From: Isochrysis galbana
Lineage: Eukaryota > Haptophyta > Isochrysidales > Isochrysidaceae
DNA: 64,000 nt
Reading direction: 5' to 3'
Assembly (NCBI GenBank): GCA_018136815.1
Contig: CM030935.1
Coordinates: 4,842,691-4,906,690 of the forward strand
The translations under genes were made by a program, and so were the position numbers. Positions 19,562 to 29,160 of this stretch are shown piece after piece. How positions within the stretch are numbered: the stretch's first letter is position 1; every line of letters begins with the position of its first letter. The notes beneath the pieces were generated by a model. That model was not told the origin of the DNA. It worked only from the letters and a program-made list of their open reading frames with translations, and did not search any database.

Positions 19562-22279
19562 CTACTGAGGCTTAACCCGGACCATCGAGCGAAGAAGCTT
19601 ATGAATGTGCTCGTCCGATCCACACTCTCCGCAGCCAGCCTCACACAGAAAGCGAATATATGGCTGACAGATGACGGGGTTGTGAGCACCGTCTCCCGTG
19701 CCATATTTCCAGGCTTCGCTGGCTGGAGTGCCAGGAGGAGCGTGAGGTCGGAAAGCGCAGAAGGCACAGCCGTTTTCGTTCGTCCATTCGGTGATTCCCC
19801 TATTGATATCGTCCGTCCGTGGAGTTTCCATTGAATTATCGGCCGGTCGGCACTTTGCTAGCGCCGCCGAGACCCTTGGGTGCTTGGCATAGCCTGCTAC
19901 GGCCCAGAAGGGGGCTCGGGCCCGATTCCAAAGCTCGGGCGTCCACCGGGATACGCCCAAATCGGGCGGTAGCCCTTGGCCGTTCGCCGGCGGATCGCAG
20001 CGACGGCTGGGCGACCGAGACGAGCCTCCCTTTCGACCCGGTGGATCGGTCAGTATAGCCGGCAACGGTGAGTTGGAGTGGTAACTTGCCGGCGGTGCAG
20101 CAGCCCGATAATCAGGCTTCGAAGCAGGCGAATGTCCCTGTCCGCGAAGAGCTTCCGCCACGGTAGCTTGGACGGCCGCCTGCACGGCGGCAACCATGTC
20201 CGTGGTCGAAGCGGTCTTCTGGGACGAGGAAGTCTCGTTCTTTGCCTCGCCTGAGGCCTTAGTGCGTACGCTAGCCACGGTTTGCTTCGTCAAGGGCCGG
20301 GATTGATGACGCTTCACCCGGGCCTGCTCGTAAGGGCTGAGGTACCGTTGGCAGAGGTTGACGCACGAGAGCGCCGACCGACCTAGCTCGTGGTTCTCTA
20401 CGCGGAAACGAGTCTCCGCGAGCACCTCCGCAAATTTAATAGCATTATCGACGCCGCGCTGAGGATCAACCTTATCGTTCCGGATGATTTCTTCGAACCT
20501 CTGGTTGATCTCATGGGCCATGTTTGGATGATCCCACACGTTGGTGGAGTCAACCGCGGAATCGCCAAGCTTGCGGATGTAGGCGCGAACCAAATTCTTG
20601 CTGAGCTCACATAGATCAGCGCCGGCCTCGCGCTCCCTCATGCGGTCCCACTCCATCGACGCCGAGTCTTTCGCGAAACCATCGGCCCCGTTTGCGAAGG
20701 TCCCGTCGCATTTGCGAAGAAGGACGTCAGCAGCGAGGACAGGGTTGAAAGCGAGAGCGCGATCCTCCACTAGATCAAGGAGGAAGGCGAAGATGCGGGA
20801 ATTGCCGCTGGAATTGGCGCCGGCTGCCGCGAGGAGGGAGGTAAATATTTCGCGATGATCGCAGCCGAGCGCTAGTGCCCGCTCCAACGGCTTGATGAGC
20901 GTGAGTCGAAATTCGTTCCAGGCTGTTGCCGCCGTTTGCACGTTATCGGAGGCGAGGGCCTTTGGGAAGCGGAGCTCCGAAAGCTCTTTGCCCATCCTGA
21001 CCTGATGGTGAAGGGTTTGCTCGGCTGAAAAGCGGCTACGCACCCATTTGAGCAAGTGGTCCTCCTCCATGAAAATTCGGCAATGCCAAACGTTGCCCGC
21101 CAGGGAGAGGTTGCTCTTCAAAATGGTGTGGATGAGCTCATGCTCGTCGGAGTCGCGGTAAAGTGCGGCCAGATCGCGTGAGGGCAGGGCGAGGAGATTT
21201 TTCCACTCGCTTACAACTGCCTCTCGCTCATCCATCCCCACCGCAAGGCAGGGGTCGCGAGGGTGGCGGAACGGCACCATCGGGGTCGGGCCCCGGTAAA
21301 GGCTCTGATCCTGGCGGCGGGGTTCCGATTTGGAGGTCGGGTACGCCGACCGTGGAACCCTAGAAGCCGGAGAGGCGTGGCCCTTTGGGTCTAGAGCAGG
21401 AGGCTCGCCCATGGGTGGTTCCCTCTGAACCGGCCTAGCAGAATCCGCAGCCGCCTCGGTCCGATCCATGGACGGACTTGAAGCGGGCTCTTGGCGGGCT
21501 TGGAGTAGCTGAGTCAGGGCTTTGAACCCTGCTTCAACTTGATCCCGGAGAAGCCCCTCCCTCGCCTCTGCCGCGGCAAGGGATGACTGCAGGCGCTCCA
21601 CAGCCCCTTTTAGGGTGTTGGTCTGCGCTTGAAGCCTTGCCATTTCCGCATCCTGACGCGCCGCGGCCGTCTCGATCGGGGTGATCTCTTGATCAAGGAC
21701 CCCTTTTGATGACGGCGGGGCATAGTCCCGGTAGGCGGGGCTTCGGAAGCTGATCCCCTCCCCTTCACCGACCTCAGACTCATCATCTCGAAGGTGAGGA
21801 GGTGGGTCAAACTGAATCAGAGGGAGGGGGCCTTCCTCCACCTCATTGGCCAGCTCAGCGGCACTGAAGTTGGCCTCATGTGGGAGAGGGTCATGCTCCA
21901 CCATGGCCCACTGTAATTGCACCCGGTGGGTGCCGAAGGCAGCGGACGGAGGCTCGCCATCCGACACGAGCTGGTCGGAGCCAATCATGGGGATAGCAGC
22001 CGGAGTGATGGGTGGCATTGGCGCAGCCTCAGTGGTCGTGGGATCACTCGGGAACCCCTCGGGAACAGAAGCTGCAGCGGGCAGAGAAGGTTCCCTGAGG
22101 GGTTCCTCCTCTGCGGCCGAGGACGTGAGCTTTGATTTCGTGCTTGTCGAGTCGAGCGGAGCCGGAGGGCTCTGAGCCACTCCGTCGCGAGCAGCACCGG
22201 CGGCTAGCGCGGCGCTTTGGCCCTCCTCCCCACCGGGAGTCGGATGAATGAAATTCTGGACTGGGTCGGGCAACCCCAT
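19562..22279 (-). CDS. gag: Retrotransposon Gag-like protein
   Basis: The frame is open from 22444, inside the 5' LTR, to TAG at 19562. The first ATG is at 22279, still in the LTR, giving 905 residues; the next is at 22018, inside the element, giving about 819. The central part is helical and charged (KNLLALPSRDLAALYRDSD onward), consistent with a capsid. The C-terminal ~70 residues are Cys/His-rich (CAFCAF, CEAGCGECGSDEHIH) and could bind nucleic acid, but they are not a textbook CCHC knuckle. The identification rests mostly on position before Pol. The reading frame crosses the place where a primer-binding site should be. Confidence 0.8.
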   Translation of the reverse strand: MGLPDPVQNFIHPTPGGEEGQSAALAAGAARDGVAQSPPAPLDSTSTKSKLTSSAAEEEPLREPSLPAAASVPEGFPSDPTTTEAAPMPPITPAAIPMIGSDQLVSDGEPPSAAFGTHRVQLQWAMVEHDPLPHEANFSAAELANEVEEGPLPLIQFDPPPHLRDDESEVGEGEGISFRSPAYRDYAPPSSKGVLDQEITPIETAAARQDAEMARLQAQTNTLKGAVERLQSSLAAAEAREGLLRDQVEAGFKALTQLLQARQEPASSPSMDRTEAAADSARPVQREPPMGEPPALDPKGHASPASRVPRSAYPTSKSEPRRQDQSLYRGPTPMVPFRHPRDPCLAVGMDEREAVVSEWKNLLALPSRDLAALYRDSDEHELIHTILKSNLSLAGNVWHCRIFMEEDHLLKWVRSRFSAEQTLHHQVRMGKELSELRFPKALASDNVQTAATAWNEFRLTLIKPLERALALGCDHREIFTSLLAAAGANSSGNSRIFAFLLDLVEDRALAFNPVLAADVLLRKCDGTFANGADGFAKDSASMEWDRMREREAGADLCELSKNLVRAYIRKLGDSAVDSTNVWDHPNMAHEINQRFEEIIRNDKVDPQRGVDNAIKFAEVLAETRFRVENHELGRSALSCVNLCQRYLSPYEQARVKRHQSRPLTKQTVASVRTKASGEAKNETSSSQKTASTTDMVAAVQAAVQATVAEALRGQGHSPASKPDYRAAAPPASYHSNSPLPAILTDPPGRKGGSSRSPSRRCDPPANGQGLPPDLGVSRWTPELWNRARAPFWAVAGYAKHPRVSAALAKCRPADNSMETPRTDDINRGITEWTNENGCAFCAFRPHAPPGTPASEAWKYGTGDGAHNPVICQPYIRFLCEAGCGECGSDEHIHKLLRSMVRVKPQ

Positions 22280-23477
22280 TTGGGTGTCTGGACGGGGAAC
22301 GAACGGCGAACGAAGGGCTGTGGGGCGGCGAGGCGCTCCTAGCGGCCCTAGTGTGATGGGTTGTAAGAGATTGTTAGACCTACAAAGAACTCTTCCCTCA
22401 GGGAGGGAGCCTAGGCTGCTTGAGTGCAGCGACGCAGCGAACAACGACGGACAACGAGGCTGAGAACAACAGGTTACACCGACTCACGAACACACCGGAA
22501 TCATTCACCCAAACAAAGCAAATTATCAAGCAACCGCGACCCCAAATCACCGATAACTCAAACACGTCGCGAGAGACGGAGAGAGAGAGCGAGAGAGAGA
22601 GAGAGACTCCGCAGCGACGGCCGGAGCGTGTCTCCGTTGTAACTTCCCACGTAGCGGAGAGTCCGAAGGGGAGCGTCCTGTCGCGCGACCACGGCGATCA
22701 CTTTGGATACAGATCGCAACGAGATGTCTTCACGACAGAGGAAATCTTGCCGTTGAGCGTGAACCTTCTAGACGCTTCTAACGAACAACCCTGAGTAGCA
22801 ACCAAGGGGAAGAAACACCAAAGGGGCCAAGGGCTTGCATGTAGCTTGCATCAAGGGGAAAGATTCCCTCACCTAGGAAGCGAACCTACACCGGTCTCCA
22901 AGGGGAGATGGCAAATTAAACCTCAAATCTCTCGAGCGGATAGAGCAACCGACTCGCTCGCCAAAACCTTGACCGAGAAGAAAGAAGCAAGGACCTACAA
23001 GCCAAGGGTAGCGGACCTAGGGAATGTGAGAGGAAATTTCCGAACGCCAAGACGAACGCCAAACGCCGAACGCGGGAAGGCAACGAAACCCTAACCAGGC
23101 CAAGCAGAACCTACGAAGAACAGGCCTGGACAACAACGAAAGTCAGCAGGTCCCAAGAAAGAACCGGAACCCAACAAGAAACGACAAGCCTTGCAAGAAG
23201 CTAAACAAGCCTTCACAAGGTAACCTGAGAGCCTGAGACAAGCGCGCAGCGAGTGACAGGCGACCTGGCTCCTTTGGGTCAAGATTACCCGAAAGGAGGA
23301 AACCTGGAATCTAGACCTGACAAACAGGCTAGAAGGAACGAAACGAGAACCCGAATTCTAGATCGCTAGGGACGAACCCTACCAACCTAGATGTACCTGA
23401 GCTTCACCGTGTGGCCGCACGGCGAAGGACCTGGAAACAAGAGCCTGGAAATCGCATCATCTAAGATGAATGCGACA
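22145..23477 (-). repeat. LTR (5' LTR in element orientation)
   Basis: 1333 bp TG..CA repeat, partner of 12615-13947. It should carry the element's promoter and contains the in-frame upstream part of the Gag ORF. Confidence 0.96.
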
Positions 23478-23611
23478 GAGACGTGCGAAGGGATGCATAT
23501 GCATATGTGTATGTGTCCATGCACCAGCACACGTCAAGGTGTACGGGCAAGTGCGCTGAGGGGTGTCGTGATAGTACCGGGCTAGTGGGAGTAGTGGCAC
23601 TAACGCTCAGA
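23478..23611 (-). repeat. Dispersed repeat copy F, proximal piece, starting with target duplication GAGAC
   Basis: The reverse complement reads CTGAGCGTTAGTGCCACTACTC and then GTACCCGG..ACACGACACCCCTCAGCGCA, matching the start of copies E and D. The first five bases, GAGAC, duplicate 12610-12614. Joined across the retrotransposon with 12420-12614 it restores one repeat copy. Confidence 0.8.
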
Positions 23612-23748
23612 TGTTTTATTATTTGCTCTGTCACGTAAAAATGAAAATAAATTTCTGTTGAGTAGCTCGCCCCCCCCACCACCTCGCACAGTCTGATAGC
23701 TTGTGCTGGCTCATTCATGGGCGACCTCTGTGACATCTAAGAGGGAAG

Positions 23749-25327
23749 TCAGCCGCGGCGTAGCTCTGGGAATACGTTCTTTAAGAGAAAACGAGCAAAC
23801 GACTGGTAGCGGTCCCTCATTTGCTTGACCTCGCGATCAAAAGTGTCGTTGGCTGTTACATCAAGCGAGTCGAGCAACCCATTTTGCACCAATTGCTTCA
23901 CGATCTTCGCTTGTTTGGACAGCTTGATTACGTGGTTCTCGAACTCGTCAGGTTCAAAGCCGTAAAAGTTTGAGAACTGCTCGAGTGTAATTTCAACAAA
24001 TGGTCGACCCAGCGCCTCCGTCGCTGCAATTGAAACTGGTGCCGATGGACAAAATGGTAGCACCATGCGGCCATTGTGAGTCCGAAAGCGAATTTCGCCC
24101 GGCTCCGCCGGACCTTTGCCCATAGAGATTTTGTGTGCTTGATGTAATTCATCCAAGTAATCCAAGATCGTGTAGATGAACTGACTAGGCTGGAAGCGGA
24201 TGTGCGGTTCGACCTTTTGCCTCTTCTCTGAGCGCTTGCCCAAATTGTCCGCACTTTTCTCCATGCCGTATTTGTTGACAAGAATGGGGAGCAGCACCGG
24301 CGGGGTAGCCGGAAGACGAAATGGGGCGAGACGCTTGCCATTCTCGCTGTTCGACCATTCATCACTCCATTGCTTCTCGGCGAGCCGTTTGTGAAACGAA
24401 AGCCATTGGGGAAGCACGTTCTCTAAAAATCCATTAACTGAACCACATGAATACAAGCTTGCGTTGCAAGGAGGCAAGAGATAGTCGCTGCTCAGTGCAG
24501 CAACCTGGTTGATGGAGCTATTGCTCGGACTCAGATCAATCACAACAACGTCAAAGCTGTGCGCTTCAGCTAGCTTGTTAAGAATGTAGTTTATCATGCC
24601 AAGCGATTTGACATTGCTATCTTTGAGGCACTGATCTTCAAGTGCTCCAGTCAAGAAAGGTTCAAACTTGAAGAGCAGTTGGCTCCCGGCAAGCAGCCAC
24701 ATCCTGCCTTGAAATGCTTCCGGGTTGACGGGTTCAACGACACATTTGTCTGCATTTGGGTGGAGCATGTCATCGAGAACGTCCTGCATGCCCAAGTTGT
24801 AATGCGCGTTCAGCAAATTATGGAGTGGGGTTTTCAGCGTTCCGCTGACGTAAGCATTCATTTTTGAGAAATTCTTCACTGGATGCAACGCATCCAAGGA
24901 AATTTTCTCGTCTTCACCATCTGGTAGGAGCGCAAGTACTTGGGCAGCATCAGCCCTCTGCGCGGCCGAATCTGCTGGTGGGGCGAGCAGATGGTCAGGA
25001 TTCCAGAACTGTGTGGCGTTGCACTGCGGATCGAGGTCGCAGATCAGAACTTTCTTGCCTTGTTCAGCTAAAGCGGCAGCGAGGTTCACAGTGATCGAGG
25101 TCTTGCCTGCTCCGCCCTTGTAATTGTACACGCAAATCTGGATAAAGAAGGGTGCGAGAGTGAGAGTGAGATGGTGTGGATGCGGATGAATGGAACGATG
25201 GGCAGGCTGTGAGAGGGAGGGGTTGTACATGCAGGGGGCCCTATGCGTGAGGGACAGACGAGCGGAGCATGTTAGGTGGGCGGCGGAACCGACGCTCTCG
25301 CCTACGAACCTTGACGCAGCGCGGCAT
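23749..25327 (-). CDS. ParA/Soj/MinD-type ATPase, two exons
   Basis: Exon 1 (25327-25310) encodes MPRCVK. A 172-nt intron (25309-25138, GTTCGT..ATCCAG) joins in phase 0 to exon 2 (25137-23749), giving 468 residues. The join restores the usual start of the family, [16 protein letters not shown], a deviant Walker A (KGGxGKT). [15 protein letters not shown] follows as the A' motif, and [15 protein letters not shown] stands at the Walker B position. Long internal inserts and a C-terminal helical region resemble eukaryotic AAA_31-type ParA relatives more than plasmid ParA (about 250-400 residues). The bacterial role is ATP-driven DNA or protein positioning; the role in an alga is unknown. No ParB-like partner or plasmid gene is nearby. 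It may be of prokaryotic origin, but it now has a spliceosomal intron. Confidence 0.85.
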
Positions 25328-25656
25328 GATGTCTACCGAGGACGTCACGAGTAGTGCGTGCGCGGCTCCAGTTGTGATGTGGCCGTCGCTGAGCTGCTTG
25401 GTGGCGGAGAGAAAGCCAAGAGAGTGCCCCCCTCCTCTCCCCTCCCTCCCTCCCCGCCCCCCCCTTTCTCATCTCCTCGGCTTCTTACTATGGTTATCCC
25501 CCAGCTATTCTATTGGCTTCCTCCCCTTCAAACGACGAAGACGCGCTGCCCCAATGTACATATCTCACTCATCATACCCTCTCCGCGCCCAGTACAGTAC
25601 TTCCTTCTGACACGGGATGGCCTCGTCCTTGCGGGGGAGGCAAGGGGTACTAGTCC

Positions 25657-25855
25657 TAGATGGGAAATACGTATTGACCGTACTCGGCCAGAGGCCAAAT
25701 ACATACGTATTTGGCTGTATTTGAAGCGCGCCCTGGGCTATAGCTATAGTCCTCGAATGTATTTGCAATGTATTTGCACGGAGGGCAGATACATCCGTAT
25801 TTGGTATTTGGCCGTATTTACAGGCCCTAGCACCTAGCACCGTATTTCCCATCTA
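25657..25855. mobile_element. MITE-like element with 15 bp terminal inverted repeats
   Basis: TAGATGGGAAATACG (25657-25671) is perfectly inverted as CGTATTTCCCATCTA (25841-25855), 199 bp in all. The outer TA on each side could be a TA target duplication, leaving a 13 bp TIR. The interior is rich in GTATTTG/CAAATAC words, including the palindrome CCAAATAC..GTATTTGG. A single TIR-like end also occurs at 11792-11806. It is non-coding and of a size typical of Tc1/mariner-type MITEs. Confidence 0.7.
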
Positions 25856-25859
25856 CATC

Positions 25860-27050
25860 TAGCATCTAGGCTACTAGTACACACTGGCCCCCACCAGAGT
25901 GAACGCCGCCGTCCGCTGCTAGTCGCCCCTTGTTCGCGCCGTAGTGTCCGTGTGTGCGCTTTCTATGGGGTAACAGGAGCCTGGTGAGGCCTAGGATAAT
26001 TATAGCCCTGTCACTCACTTTGGGGGGTACGACGAGGTACGAGTCGCGATGGACGTGCAGATGCGTGTGCAAAGTGCAAAGTGCAAAGTGCTGGATGGAC
26101 TCCTCATCTCCTCATAGCCCGGTCACTCACTCATTTTAACCACTATTTTCCACCTCCTCTGGGTGTCCAAGGATTCCGCAGGGTCTCCCCCTCCCCCCCT
26201 ACCTGCCCCGGCAACTCCCTCCCCCCTCCGAACGACCCCCTCCCGCCCCACGAAGGGCAATGGCGTCGGTGAGGGACCCCCCTCCCTTCCCCCGCGCGTG
26301 GCGGTCTATTTTGGGAGATTCAGGCGGGCGCTCACGGGAAGGAATCGGAATGGTGAATGTAGGGCGCATCACTATTAGAAACGCGGAGCTTCCGCGGCGT
26401 CCGATCGCCCGCGATCGGCCGAAGAATGGCCTGGAGATGGTGGCCATGGAGAGCCCAGAGCTCTCGCGAGCGGTGTGGGGGCCCACAAGTAGGTGGCACG
26501 CGGTGTCTTGAAGGTGGCACACATCCGTTCTGACCTATCATTGCCCCTCGCACCGCAGGAAAGTCTCGATTCGCTTGCGCCCGGTCGCCATGGCATTGGT
26601 ACGCTTGACGTCGACAAGCGCTCGCTCGGATGCGTGGATTTAGAACTCCTCCTGTGAGCCGAAAGGCGCGACAAGCCGGTCGCGCCCGGGGTGTTCCTGC
26701 GAGTGATACATCATCCCCAGGTAGCCTGGTGTCGGAGCGAGGCTCGTTTCCTCTTTGGAAACGAGCTCCGGAGGCGCACCGGCGGCTAGCGCGGCGCCCG
26801 GTCCATCCGGGGAGCCCGGAACGGGCTCATCGGGAGAACGGGGAGGGCAAATGACGGGCATATGTGAAATGGACGGGAGAGTGGCACGGGACGCGAATCG
26901 GAGGGACGGAGAGCGTAGGAAAGGGCGCGGCGAGCACATACCGCTTACTTGGGACTCGTAGGGACTCGTAGACTCGAAAGTAGGCTTGTGAATAGGTTTG
27001 GATTTGGGCTAACATATTTGAACCTAATAGTGCATTTTGGCTAACATATT
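25860..27050. other. Intergenic, possible Gag-related debris
   Basis: No gene is supportable. A 22 bp string at 26777-26798 (GCACCGGCGGCTAGCGCGGC..) also occurs in the retrotransposon LTR near 22195. The surrounding minus-strand frame reads GPGAALAAGAPP, similar to Gag AALAAGAARDG, so a degraded relative may lie at about 26640-26870. Confidence 0.3.
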
Positions 27051-27086
27051 AGATATAGATATTGCCCTACGGCTAAATAATAATCA

Positions 27087-27935
27087 ATGTTATATCCTAG
27101 CCAACCCCACTAGCTAATTGGACACAACTTTTCCGTCCCGGAATCCCACCATGCCTGACGAGACAGGTGTCCGAGTGCTATCGGGGGAAGGGGACACTGC
27201 CCCCTCCCCTCGATATTTGTCCTCCCCCCAGTGCACGCACCGACCCCGCGCACCCCAGCACGTCCTCTCCTCGAGTCCACGCTGGGGGAAAACCCCTTTC
27301 GGGTAAAAACAACGCAGGGGGGGGGGGGCACTCGTGAATGGGAGCCCAGAAGCGCTAATCTCTCCTCGCCGAAGCGAGTGGTCGCGGCGAGCCGCGGCCC
27401 TTCCCTCCTGGTTCTAGTGCCCCCGTCTTCTCTTACCCAAACGGGGTGAGAAGACACGTAAACGCCGGAGGGGAGAGCTGCCACTCCCCCCTCCCCTCCC
27501 TCTTCCCTCTTCCTCCTCTCTTCCCTGCGGCTCTGGCCCATGGCGCGCGCCTGCGGCCCCTCTTCAGGTCCCCAGGAGGCCTGCAGGGGCCTGGGAGCAC
27601 AGCTCAGGGGGCAGGTGAGGCTGGGGCATGGCCCTGGCCCCTCCTGCCTCTCCCTCGCTGGCTCTCGAGCCCCTGCCGGTCGACAGGAGCTGGCTGGGGG
27701 CTCCTGATCAGGGGGGCCCAGGGGGAGGAGGGGTTGGTCAGAGGGAGAAGCAGGCCAACGTGGGCCAGGGCGTGCGATTTGTGCCCGACTCTCAAGGAGA
27801 GTCTGGGCAGTCTGGGTGAGTCCCCCCTACATGCCAAGAGGCAGCGCAGGGGGGTGGATGGTTCTCGCCCCCCATGAGGGGAGTCGAGAGAGTGGGGGGG
27901 GCGCGAGGCCCCCCTCCATGGCGACCAATCATAAG
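27087..27935 (+). repeat. Dispersed repeat family, copy B
   Basis: It starts in TGTTATATCCTAGCCAACCC and ends near CCCCCCTCCATGGCGACC. It is repeated almost exactly from 28052 with an offset of 966 bp. It contains GAAAACCCCTTTCGGGTAAAAA, a poly-G run, and the GCTCAGGGGGCAG..GAGGCTGGGGC block shared with copies A and D. It does not encode a conserved protein. Confidence 0.75.
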
Positions 27936-28051
27936 ATTAGTCGATATTGCCCTACGGCTAACATATTAGATACAGATAGTGCGCTTCGCTCGCCTATTAA
28001 TAGTATTATCAGTATTATCAGTATTACTGGTACATAATAAATAAAATAATT

Positions 28052-28540
28052 AATGTTATATCCTAGCCAACCCCACTAGCTAATTGGACACAACTTTTCC
28101 GTCCCGGAATCCCGCCATGCCTGACGAGCCAGGTGTCCGAATGCTACCGGGGGGAGGGGGCACTGCCCCCTCCCCTCGATATTTGTCCTCCCCCCAGTGC
28201 ACGCACCGACCCCGCGCACCCCAGCACCAGCACGTCCTCTCCTCGAGTCCACGCTGGGGGAAAACCCCTTTCGGGTAAAAACAACGCAGGGGGGGGGGGC
28301 ACTCGTGAATGGGAGCCCAGAAGCGCTAATCTCTCTCGCCGAGGCGAGTGGCCGCGGCGAGCCGCGGCCCTTCCCTCCTGGTTCTGGTGCCCCCGTCTTC
28401 TCTTACCCAAACGGGGCGAGAAGACACGTAAACGCCGGAGGGGAGAGCTGCCACTCCCCCCTCCCCTCCCTCTTCCCTCTTCCTCCTCTCTTCCCTGCGG
28501 CTCTGGCCCATGGCGCGCGCCTGCGGCCCCTCTTCAGGGC
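28052..28540 (+). repeat. Dispersed repeat family, copy C (truncated)
   Basis: Nearly identical to 27087-27570, differing by scattered substitutions and short indels. It breaks off after GCGGCCCCTCTTCAGG, where unrelated coding-like sequence begins. Copies B and C are a head-to-tail pair with AT-rich spacers carrying 'ctaacatattagata'. Confidence 0.75.
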
Positions 28541-28874
28541 CGGCTCAAAGTTGGGCACTCGCACTCGCGCGTATCACGGAATCGGGACGGTAGCGTTGAA
28601 GCCGGGGGCGTGGCCGATTTCGGCGTGGTGCACGCGGCCGGCTGCGGCGATTGGCGTAGCTGCAAGGGCGGCATTTGTGAATATGGTGCTTGGTGTGCCA
28701 CCCAGTGCAACTGGATCAACACCAAAGCGCCGCCGCACCCCCCTAGTGAGTGACCGGGCTACTCCTCATGCTGCGAAATGGGACAGCGACGACGATGATG
28801 ACGACGAAGATGATTGGATTGGTGACGAGCGTGCTAGTCCAAGTGAGGAAACCGTGCGCAAGTTATTTGTCTAA
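28541..28874 (+). pseudogene. C-terminal fragment of an unidentified protein
   Basis: An open frame continues out of repeat copy C and ends at 28874. Its last ~100 residues differ in character from the repeat: TPKRRRTPLVSDRATPHA, an Asp run (SDDDDDDEDDW) and SPSEETVRKLFV. This looks like the tail of a real protein whose 5' part was lost or displaced by the repeat. No family is recognised and no start belongs to it. Confidence 0.3.
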
Positions 28875-29160
28875 TAGCATGAGTGCTCGTTGCTCGGTGC
28901 GCACGGCAGCGCGCCACGCGCAGGGGGCGCGCACGCCGCTAGCCACCGGCCAGCTGCTACGCTGCTACAAACACGGCGGCCAAACTGGATGGGGTTTGAA
29001 ACACGGAAAAACACGGCTGTGTTTGGCTTTTGTAGCAACACGGTAAACACGTGCTTCCCAGCTAGGGTCGTGCACCATTCTTTTTTTGTAGTGTGATTTG
29101 TAGTAGTCTAGTAGATTCCGCCTCCTCTTAGTAGGGTAGTCTCCTCTCGGGGCGCGAACG

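Larger units (their letters stand above)
12615..23477 (-). mobile_element. Complete young Ty3/gypsy chromovirus, 10,863 bp
   Basis: Two 1333 bp LTRs with 2 mismatches (99.85% identical) and perfect GAGAC target duplications enclose Gag, ORF2 and Pol, all read on the minus strand. Pol has the order RT, RNase H, integrase, chromodomain, which places it among the Ty3/gypsy chromoviruses. A GGGGGG polypurine tract (13948-13953) abuts the 3' LTR. I could not see a TGG-type tRNA primer site after the 5' LTR (22144 downwards). All frames are open over their domains, so the copy may be functional. It is inserted into a pre-existing dispersed repeat. Confidence 0.95.
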
